The notes under the pieces are model-generated. The model searched no databases. It was not told where the DNA came from and saw only the letters and a program-made list of their open reading frames with translations. From assembly GCA_964469155.1 (NCBI GenBank), contig CAYXXU010000020.1, positions 1 to 57,075 on the forward strand: 57,075 nt of DNA, in the 5' to 3' direction. Within the stretch, counting starts at the first letter, position 1; every line of letters starts with the position of its first letter. This document shows, piece by piece, positions 24,255 to 36,200 of the stretch. This DNA is from CAIWKO01 sp964469155. Lineage in GTDB: Bacteria > Bacteroidota > Bacteroidia > Bacteroidales > CAIWKO01. The position numbers and the translations under genes were made by a program.

Positions 24255-27200
24255 ATGAAAACTATCACGAGGCAATTATTGCGCACATTTATCTTCATAC
24301 TGCTTGCAGGCAGTATATTTGTGGTACAAGGACAGGTAATCAAAACCTTTAAGCCTGTTTATCAGCAAACACAAAAAGGGGGTATTGTTTTTATTTCCAA
24401 TGTGGCAACCACATGCCGTATAGCCGATACCAATGCTATGCCGCCCAGTACGGGAACAAGTAATAACAGTTATCCGAGTTATTATGTTGACAGGGATGGC
24501 GATCCAACTACCTTTTCAAGCACTTCTGATAGTCTTGTCCTGCCGCCCTGCAGTCAGATCAGTTTTGTGGGTTTGTATTGGGGGGGGTATGCCACAGCCG
24601 CAACTACCGGTTATGCCACCAGGCAAAACATAAAAATCAAGGCAAACAACAATTCCTATATTGATGTTTCATCCACCTGGGATACCACCTATGTGGGGGG
24701 GTCTTTCACAACCTATCATTGTTACAGGGATATAACAGGCATTTTTCAGGCATACGGAAATAACACCCGTTACACTGTTGCCAATGTAATAGGCGCAACA
24801 ACCGGTGGCGGTAATAACCGCTTTGCGGGTTGGAATATCGTCATAGTTTACAAGAACGACTTGCAAAACATGCGTCAGCTTACCGTATTTAATGGTTTAT
24901 CCAATATTCAATCCGGGAATATTGATATTCCGGTAACAGGTTTTTTAACGCCTCCCACCGGGCCTGTTACTTTCGAAATGGGTGTCTTTTGTTATGATGG
25001 CGACCGTGGAACCACTGGTGACCAACTATTATTCAACGGAGCCGGTTCTTATGTGAATATTTCCGATGCAATTAATGTAACTAATAATGTATTTAATTCA
25101 ACCATCAGCCGAAATGGTGTGCTAACTCCTTACAGAAAACCAAGCTATAACAATAACTTTTCAATTGATGCCGATATCTTTTTCCCAAACAATGCTGCCA
25201 AGAACTATATCGGAAATTCAGCCACATCCTGTACTCTTCGACAAACTACTTCTGGCGATGTTTATTTAACTCAGACGGTTACATTGGCCATCGATGTGTA
25301 TTCACCCGATAACCGAACTGCCGTTAAGGTGGAAGATATTAACGGAGGCCTTACCGTGCCCGGAGATACATTACTATATACCGTTACCTGTAAAAACATA
25401 GGTTCCGACCCCTCTATCAATACCTATGTGATTGATTCACTTGAAGGGAACATTGATTATATTCCCGGTTCAATTAATATTACTGTGGGACCCAATTCCG
25501 GAGCAAAAACCGATGTTGCCGGCGATGACCAGGCAGAATACGACGCTACAGGTAAAAGACTGATCGTGCGTATCGGAACGGGAGCAAATGCTGTAACAGG
25601 CGGCCAGGTAAATGATTCCCCGTTCGGAAACGACAGTACCTTATTTACATTTAAATCGAAAGTAGTCAGCAATTGTGATGTTTTATATTGTGATAATATT
25701 GTCGATAACTCAGCATTTATCATTGGTACCGGGGTTGTTTCAGGAATTGAATATACCAATGCAAGTAATCCGAACATATTTGACGCGTATGGGTGTCCTA
25801 TCCCCGGCGCTACCAAAACCGTTATTACAGCGGCACAATGTCCGCAATATCCCGATACCAGTCTTGTAGCCTGCTCCCACCAGAATTTTAATGTATTATA
25901 TACCAGACCCGGATTCACCTTTTACAATACATCTTGGGTATCGGTAGTTAAGCCTTCAGCAGCCGGTACTTATTATGGGGTACATCCTATAGGTATTTAT
26001 TGTTTGGATACAGTGGTAATAACAGTATCTTCCTATGTATTTTGTAATGGTCCTACGGCCAATGATGATAATGGCCCGGCTTTGACTGAAGACGGAGCCA
26101 ATGGTACAGTGAATGTCATTTCCAATGATACCGATGCGGATGGTAATCCTACTGCTCCGGTAAATGGTGCAGGTGAATTTACGGTCGATCTCGATCCTGG
26201 CACTCCGGGAGTTCAATCAACATTTACTGATCCGCAAGGTGTTTGGACATTAAACACTGCCACAGGTGAAGTAACTTTTGATCCTGCTGACAATTATTTT
26301 GGCACGGCAACCATACCGTATACCTTATGCGATCCATCTGTATTATGCGACAATGCAAATATTACCTTTGTTGTCGGACCGGTCAACGATCCTCCGGTAG
26401 CCAACGACGATAATGGCCCGGCATTAACTGAAGACGGACCCAATGGCCAAGTTAATATAATTACCAACGACACCGATGTGGATGGTAACCCCTCCGCTCC
26501 TGTTAATGGAGTTGGTCAGTTCTCAGTTGACCTCGATCCCGGTACAGCAGGCATACAAACAACTTTCACCGATGCTCAGGGAGTATGGACTCTCAATACA
26601 GCAACAGGCGAAGTAACCTTTGATCCTGCCAACAACTATAACGGCACTGCTGTAATTCCTTATACTTTGTGCGATCCGGCCGGTGCCTGCGATAATGCTG
26701 ATATTACTTTTGTTGTAACTCCGGTAAATGATCCTCCGGTTGCTAATGACGACAATGGTGCTGGTCTGACTGAAGACGGTCCTAATGGAACAGTAAACAT
26801 TCTTACCAACGACACCGATCCTGACGGCAACCCCACTGCTCCTGTCAATGGAGTGGGTCAGTTCATCGTTGATCTCGATCCCGGAACAGCCGGTATTCAG
26901 ACAACATTCACCGATGCTCAGGGTGTTTGGACATTAAACACTGCCACAGGTGAAGTAACTTTTGATCCTGCTGACAATTATTTTGGCACGGCAACCATAC
27001 CGTATACCTTATGCGATCCATCTGTATTATGCGACAATGCAAATATTACCTTTGTTGTCGGACCGGTCAACGATCCTCCGGTAGCCAACGACGATAATGG
27101 CCCGGCATTAACTGAAGACGGACCCAATGGCACAGTAAACGTTATTACCAATGATACCGATTTAGATGGCAACCCAACCGCTCCGGTCAATGGAGTGGGA

Positions 27201-30200
27201 CAGTTCACGGTTGACCTTGATCCCGGAACACCCGGTATTCAGACAACATTCATCGATGCTCAGGGTGTTTGGACATTAAACACTGCAACCGGTGTTGTTA
27301 CCTTCGACCCTGCCAATGACTTTAACGGAACAGCAGTTATTCCTTATACTTTATGCGATCTGGCTGGTGCCTGCGATAATGCTGATATTACTTTTGTTGT
27401 GACTCCGGTAAATGATCCTCCTGTTGCCAATGATGATAATGGCGCCGGTCTGACTGAAGACGGTCCTAATGGAACAGTAAGCATTCTTACCAACGACACC
27501 GATCCTGACGGCAACCCCACTGCTCCTGTCAATGGAGTGGGTCAGTTCATCGTTGATCTCGATCCCGGAACAGCCGGTATTCAGACAACATTCACCGATG
27601 CTCAGGGTGTTTGGACATTAAACACTGCCACAGGTGTTGTTACCTTCGACCCTGCCAATGACTATAATGGCACAGCAGTGATTCCTTATACCTTATGCGA
27701 CCCCAGCGGTCTTTGCGACCCGGCAAACATTACATTCGTAGTTGCTCCGGTTAACGATCCTCCTGTTGCCAACGATGATAACGGCCCGGCATTAACCGAA
27801 GACGGCCCCAATGGCACAATAAACGTTATTACTAATGATACCGACTTAGATGGCAACCCCACAGCTCCGGTCAATGGAGTTGGACAGTTCACGGTTGACC
27901 TCGATCCGGGAACCCCCGGCATTCAAACAACCTTTACCGATGCTCAGGGAGTATGGACTCTCAATACAGCCACCGGCGAAGTAACCTTTGATCCCGCTAA
28001 TAACTATAATGGTACCGCCACTATACCCTATACTCTATGTGATCCAAGTGGAGCTTGTGATAATGCAGATATTAGTTTTGTTGTAACTCCGGTAAACGAT
28101 CCTCCTGTTGCCAATGATGATAATGGCGCCGGTCTTACTGAAGATGGCCCCGATGGAACAGTAAATATAATTACCAACGACACTGATCCCGATGGTAATC
28201 CATCTGCCCCTGTCAATGGAGTGGGTCAGTTCACCGTTGATCTCGATCCCGGAACAGCCGGTATTCAAACAACATTCACCGATGCTCAGGGTGTATGGAC
28301 ATTAAACACTGCCACTGGTGATGTTACCTTCAACCCTGCCAACAACTATGACGGAACAGCAGTCATACCTTATTCTTTATGTGACCCAAGCGGTGCTTGT
28401 GATCCGGCAACTATCACCTTTGTAGTTTCCCCGGTTAACGATCCTCCTGTAGCCAATGATGATAATGGCCCGGCTTTAAATGAAGACGGCCCCAATGGCA
28501 CAGTAAACGTTATTACCAATGATACCGATTTAGACGGCAACCCAGCAGCTCCGGTCAATGGAGTTGGACAGTTCACGGTTGACCTTGATCCCGGAACACC
28601 CGGCATTCAAACCACCTTCACCGACGCTCAGGGGGTATGGACTCTCAATACCGCCACAGGCGAAGTAACTTTCGACCCTGCAAACAATTATAACGGCACA
28701 GCAGTAATACCTTATACCTTATGTGATCCGGCTGGTGCCTGCGATAATGCAAACATTAGTTTTGTTGTAACTGCGGTTAACGATCCTCCTTTAGCTATTA
28801 ATGATGTTGGAGCACAGCTTATAGAAGACGGTGCTAATGGAAGTGTAAGCCTGCTTTCAAATGATTCTGACCCAGATGGCAATCCATCGGGTCCGGTTAA
28901 TGGTCCCGGTCAGTTTACTATCGACCTTGATCCGATCACACCCGGACTTCAGACCTCATTTACAGATTCACAGGGAGTATGGACCTTGAATACAACCACC
29001 GGAGAGGTTACCTTTGATCCTGCTAATAACTATAACGGGACTGCTGTGCTGCCTTACCGATTATGCGATCCGACCGGATTATGTGATGATGCTAATATTT
29101 CATTTGATGTATTACCTCAAAATGATCCTCCAGTGGTTGCTGACGACAATGCATCAACCAATGAAGATACCCCGGTAACTTTCAATATTGCCGCCAATGA
29201 TTTCGATGTAGACGGACCAATGGATCCAACTACTATCGATCTTGATCCTGCATCGCCCGGTCAGCAAACATTGCTGATTGTTCCTGGTGAAGGAACTTAT
29301 ATTCTTAATCCTTCAAACGGCGATGTCACTTTTATTCCTTATGCAAACTTCAACGGAACAACTACACCGGTACCTTACAGTATTTGCGATAGCGGAATAC
29401 CTTTACCGGTAAATTGCGATCAGGCAAATATTACTGTTACTGTAATTGCAGTAAACGACCCGCCTGTTGCAAACGACAACGCTGCCAATACCGATATGAA
29501 TACTCCGGTTACCTTTAATATTATAACAAATGACTTTGATATTGACGGTGCAATCGATCCTGCTACAATAGACCTCGATCCTTCAACCCCGGGTAATCAG
29601 ACTTCATTTACTATTCCCGGCCAGGGAACTTACACTGTAAACACTTCAATTGGCGATGTTACTTTTACTCCGGCATTAAACTTTTCAGGAATTGTTACTC
29701 CCATCACTTACAGCGTATGTGATAACGGAACTCCATTGCCTGCTTTGTGTGATCAGGCAATTATAAATATGGAAGTAATACTCACCAATATTGCTCCGGT
29801 TGCCAACGATGATGGAGCCACTACCCCTGAAGATACCCCGGTAACCTTCTCGATTACCGGTAATGATACCGATGCTGACGGCGTAATCGACCCATCTACT
29901 ATCGATCTGGATCCTTCAACCCCCGGCAATCAGACCACATTTACTATTCCCGGTCAGGGAACTTACGTTGCCAATACCACTACCGGCGAAGTTACCTTTA
30001 CTCCGGCGCTCAATTTTAACGGAGCAGTTAATACCATAACCTATAGCGTATGCGATAACGGAATACCGGTATATTGTGATCAGGCTACTATCGATCTGAA
30101 TGTAACTGCGGTAAACGATGCTCCGGTTGTTAATTTAAATACGGTAAGCACCAGCGAAGAAACTCCGGTGACCTTCAACGTGATTGGCAATGACACCGAT

Positions 30201-33200
30201 ATAGAAGGCTTTGTTGATCCTGCCAGTATCGATCTGGATCAAAGCACACCCGGAAATCAAACTACTCTCACAATTCCCGGCGAAGGAACTTATACCGCCA
30301 ATACAACCACAGGCGAAGTAACCTTTACACCCGATCTAAACTTCAATGGTCAGGCTACACCTATTATTTATTCAGCTTGCGATAATAATTTACCTGCAGC
30401 CTGTGATACAGCCTTTATCAGTATTTTTGTAAATGGTGTAAACGATCCACCCGTTGCTGATCCCGATAACTTTACCATCAATGAGGATAATACCCTAAAT
30501 GCAACCGTTATTGCCAATGACAGCGATGTTGATAATAACCTGATTCCAACCGGTTTTGCCATTGTCACGGGGACTTCGAATGGGACTCTGAATTTCAGCA
30601 ATAATGGTACATTCACCTATACACCCAATACGGATTACACCGGAACAGATACCTTTATTTACACGGTTTGTGATTTGGGAATGCCTATCTATTGCGATAC
30701 AGCCTTGGTTACAATAAATGTGCTTCCGGTAAATGACCCTCCCGTAATAGTAGAACCTCCGGTCGTAACTCCTGAAGATACCCCGGTAACTGTTTGTACA
30801 ACCATCAGTGATCCTGATGCAGGAAACACCTTTACAGCCAGTTTGTGCGGGCCTCCGGCCAACGGCGCAATTACCTCTGGCCCTGCCATTGTTGGAAACC
30901 AGGTTTGTTTCACCTACTTACCGAATAACAATTTCAGTGGCACAGACAATGTATGTATTATTGTATGCGACAATACCGGCTTGTGTGATACTTCAACATC
31001 AGTAATCACCGTAGTTCCTGTAAATGATCCTTTGGTAGCCAATCCTGATAACTTCACCACAAATGAAGACACCCCGATAACAGGCACTGTAATCAACAAT
31101 GACAGCGATCTTGATGGGAACCTCAATCCTAATGGTTTTGCAGTAGTTAGTTATCCGACAAATGGAACTCTCATTTTTAGCGGCAATGGAACCTTTACTT
31201 ATACTCCTGATCCTGGTTATAGCGGAACAGATTCCTTTATCTATTCAATATGCGATTTGGGCATGCCGATCTATTGCGATACAGCCCTGGTAACAATCAA
31301 TGTGCTTCCCGTTAATGATCCTCCGATAGCTGTTGACGATATTGTGACGACACCTGAAGATACTCCTGTTAGCGGAAGTGTAATAACCAACGATAGCGAC
31401 CCTGAAGGCGATGCCTTGACGGTGGTTGATTTTACGATCAACGGAACAACCTATCCCGCAGGAACGACTGTAACCATACCTGGCGTAGGCGTTATTGTGA
31501 TTGATTCGACAGGTAACTATACCTTTACGCCTGATCCGGACTACAACGGACCTGTTCCGACCATAACCTATACTATTACCGATGGCAATGGCGGAACCGA
31601 TCAAGCAGACCTTGATATTTTTGTAGGTATGGTCAACGATCCTCCTGTGGCAGTTAATGATACAATCAGTACACCTGAAGACACCCCTGTAAGTGGAAAT
31701 GCACTGACCAACGATAGTGATATTGATGGCGGACCACTTTCAATTGTAAGTTTTATTGTAAATGGAGTAACCTATCCTGCCGGCGCTACAGTTAATATCC
31801 CCGGATATGGTGTGATTACTATTTACAGTAATGGACTGTTTAATTTCGTTCCTGCTGCTGATTTCAATGGTTCGGTTCCTGCAATTCCATATACAATTAC
31901 CGATGGAAGCGGAGGTCTTGCAACTGCTGACATTATTATTACTGTAACACCTGTTGATGATCCCCCGGTAATACAAGAACCACCGGTCGTAACTCCTGAA
32001 GATACCCCGGTCACTGTGTGCACAACCATCAACGATCCTGATGCCGGAAACACCTTTACGGCCAGTTTGTGTGGCCCACCTGCCAACGGTACAATCACAA
32101 GTGGACCAACAGTAGTGGGAAATCAGGTTTGTTTCACCTACCTGCCGAATACCAACTTCAATGGCACCGACAATGTTTGTATTATTGTATGCGACAACAC
32201 CGGCTTATGCGATACTTCTACATCAGTTATTACTGTGGTTCCTGTAAATGATCCTTTGGTAGCCAATCCTGATAACTTCACAACAAATGAAGATACCCCA
32301 ATAACAGGCACCGTAATTAATAACGACAGTGATGTTGATGGCAACTTGAATCCAACAGGGTTTGCAATTGTTACCGGTCCTTCAAATGGCACCATCATCT
32401 TCAGTAGCAACGGCACATTTACTTACACTCCGAATCCGGATTATATCGGAACCGATACCTTTATTTATATGGTTTGTGATTTAGGCATGCCTATCTATTG
32501 CGGTACAGCCCTGGTAACAATCGATGTACTTCCGGTTGATGATCCTCCGGTGATTCCTGACCTGACCGTAACTACTCCTGAAGACACTCCGATAACGGTT
32601 TGTTTGCCGATAAGTGATCCTGATGCAAACTCCATTTTCACTGCCAGCCTTTGTGGTAGTCCATCAAATGGTACGATAACAGCAGGTCCAACGGTAATTG
32701 GTAATCAGGTATGTGTAACCTATATGCCGAACCCGGACTTCAATGGAACTGATCAGGTTTGTATAACAATATGCGACAATAGCTTAGATTCGTTGCTTTG
32801 CGACAATGGAATTATTACAATCAATGTTTTACCGGTTAATGATCCTCCAATAGCCAATGCAGATAATTTCACGACCAACGAAGATACTCCGATAACAGGC
32901 ACTGTAATTAATAATGACAGTGATGTGGATGGCAATTTGAATCCAACAGGATTTGCCATTGTTACCGGTCCTTCAAATGGAACCATTAACTTCAGTAACA
33001 ATGGTACATTTACGTACACTCCGAATCCTAATTATAATGGAACCGATAACTTTATCTATATGATTTGTGATTTCGGTATGCCTATCAATTGTGATACTGC
33101 TCTGGTAACAATCAATGTTCTTCCTGTAAATGATGTGCCAATTGTATTTAACGAACAGATTAGTCTCTGTGAAGGCTCATCAGCCAGTGTCAATGTGTTG

Positions 33201-36200
33201 CTCAATGGAGATTTTGACCCCGAAGCAACCATTCTGACTGTGGAAACCGATTTGGTTTCCGGACCAATGCATGGTAATGCAGTTATTACAGCAGGAGGTG
33301 TATTAACCTATACTCCAACAGGAGGATACTTTGGTACTGATTACGTTGTAGTATCACTGTGCGACCAGGGTATTCCATTACCTTCAGTCTGCTCAAATGA
33401 TACTGTATTTATTACTGTTGATCAGGATGTTATTGCTTTTGCCGGATATGATCAGCAATTCTGTGATGATGATCTGGATTTCTTTACACTTACCGGAAAT
33501 GATATGCCTTTTGCAAATGTTCAATGGACACAGATTTCCGGACCTCCCGTTATTATTACTAATGCAAATTCAAGTATTGCAGCAGCATTTATCAATCACA
33601 CTCCGGGAACTTATGTATTCGAATATTCAGTGACCAATGGAACCTGCACAGCCAGCAGTCAGGTGACTTATTCTTTATGGTTACCGCCAAGCGTCGCTGA
33701 CGCCGGTCCTGATCAGAATTTATGCGGAGCTATTTTTACAACTATTACTGCTACTACCCCTGTGGTGGGAACAGGTGTTTGGGCTCAGGTTTCCGGACCC
33801 GATACTGCAAATATAATTGATCCAAATCAACCATCAACCATTGTTCTGGGTTTGATTCCAGGAACCTATGTGTTCAGTTGGACCGTAAGCAACGGACCTT
33901 ACTGTGATCCTTCTATTGATTATGTTGAGGTTACCATAACTGCTCCGACAACAGCTTTTGCAGGACCTAATGCAACCATTTGTGAAGGCAGTAATTTTAC
34001 TATGTCAGATGCAACTGCAACCAACGCAGTTTCGGTTCAATGGACCACCTCCGGAACAGGACAATTTAATATCAGCAATATTCTGAATCCATTCTATATT
34101 CCTAGTCCGAACGATATTCTGGATGGTTATGTATATCTCACTTTAACGGCGACAGCTAATGCACCTTGCCCGGATGTTTCAAGCACCATGACCTTATTTA
34201 TATCTCATCATGCGATTGTGAATGCCGGACCCGATGACATTATTTGTTCAACCCAGGGTTCTTACACATTAAGTGGTTCATCCTCGCAAAATGCGGTAAG
34301 TTATCAATGGACTACCAGTGGTACGGGAACCTTCTTCGATGGAGCCACCTTACATCCTGTATATACCCCAAGTCTGGCTGATATTGCTGCAGGTGCGGTT
34401 ACTCTAACTGTTGTTGCCACATCTCCCTCGCCTTGTCCAAGTGTTTCTGACAATATGGTACTTACTATAAGTCCACAGGCTATTGCTAATGCAGGAGCAG
34501 ATGCTGCTATTTGCGAATCAGATACTTATACTTTAAATGGCGCTACTGCTCTTTACGGCACCAGTTATTTGTGGACCAGCAGCGGAACAGGCACTTTCGA
34601 CAACACAGCCGTTCTGAATCCTATCTATACTCCCAGTTTGAATGATATTCTGGATGGGCAGGTTGACCTTACCCTTACCGTGACTTCAACTGCACCTTGC
34701 ACAACTGCCAGCGATGTAATGACACTCACTATCAATCACCGGTCAATAGTGAATGCCGGACCTGATGCTATCATTTGCGAAACCCAGGGTTCATATACTG
34801 TTAGTGGTTCCTCATCACAATATGCAGTAGGTTATGCCTGGACCACAAGCGGCACAGGAACCTTTACTAATGGCAATACTTTGCATCCGGTTTATACTCC
34901 CAGCCCTGCCGATATTACCTTCGGTTCGGTTATACTAACCGTAGTGGCAAATTCGGCTTCACCTTGTCCTGGTTCAACAGATGCCATGATCCTGACCATT
35001 AGCCGTCAGGCTGTGATCAGCGCAGGTACGGATGCTACTATTTGCGAAACAGGAACCTATCCATTGGGTGGTTCAACGGCACAATTTGCAACAGGGCTCA
35101 TCTGGTCAACAAGTGGAACAGGTTCTTTCAATAACCCGAACATCTTACATCCTGTTTATACCCCAAGTTTGAATGATATTCAGGATGGATTTGTTTTCCT
35201 AACTCTGACAGCCAATTCTGCTTCTCCATGTACTATGGTGACTGACGTTATGCGACTTAATATATCCCATCAGGTTAGTAATGTCTACGCCGGTGCTGAT
35301 GCTACCATCTGCGAAACCGCAACTTATACTCTCAGTGATGCTACTGAACTAAATGCAACTTCTGTTCTTTGGACCACCTCGGGTACGGGTACGTTTAACA
35401 ATAATACCCTGTTGCATGCAACCTATGATCCAAGTCCGGCCGATGTGGCTGCAGGTAGCGTTACGTTAACCCTGACAGCAAATTCAGCTATACCGTGTCC
35501 CTCTGTTTCTGATGCTATGATACTTTATTTCTCATTGCAGGCAGTTTCCAGTGCCGGGCCCGATGGTGTGGTTTGTGAAGGATCGTCCTTTACCTTAAAT
35601 GGTGCAACAGCAACCAATGCCACCTCGTATATCTGGACGACTTCAGGAAGCGGAACTTTTGCTGATCCCTCCATTTTAAACGCTGTATATACGCCAAGTG
35701 CTGCTGATATTCTGAATGGTAGCATCACCCTCACCTTAATCACCACTTCTCAGGCTCCTTGCGGAAATGCTCCTGCTGATGCCATGTTGCTGACCATATC
35801 ACATAAACCTGTGATATACGCCGGCGCTGACACTGCAATTTGCCAGAATGTTAGTTATTTTGTGGATGATGCAACCGCCTTATACTCGACCAGTTTATTC
35901 TGGACCACAACAGGTGCAGGGACTATTCTGAATGGCAATACCCTGAATCCAACCTATGTTCCGGGACCTGGTGAAACAGGGGTAATTATGCTTACACTGA
36001 ATGCGATCAGTTCGGTAGCTTGCGGAAGCGATACAATTACTGACTTTATGTATCTGACGATCATGGAGTCTATTATTGCCAACGCCGGTCAGGATACTAC
36101 CATATTTGCAAATAATTCGGTGACATTACATGGTAGTGCAACCAATGGTTCGGGTGCATACAGTTATAACTGGGAGCCTGCAACATTGCTGGTTTTCGAA

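Noticed and set aside
25457..25918. 153-codon antisense frame in the adhesin gene
   Set aside because: Shadow of the adhesin coding strand, as are the many antisense frames at 342-base steps in the module region.
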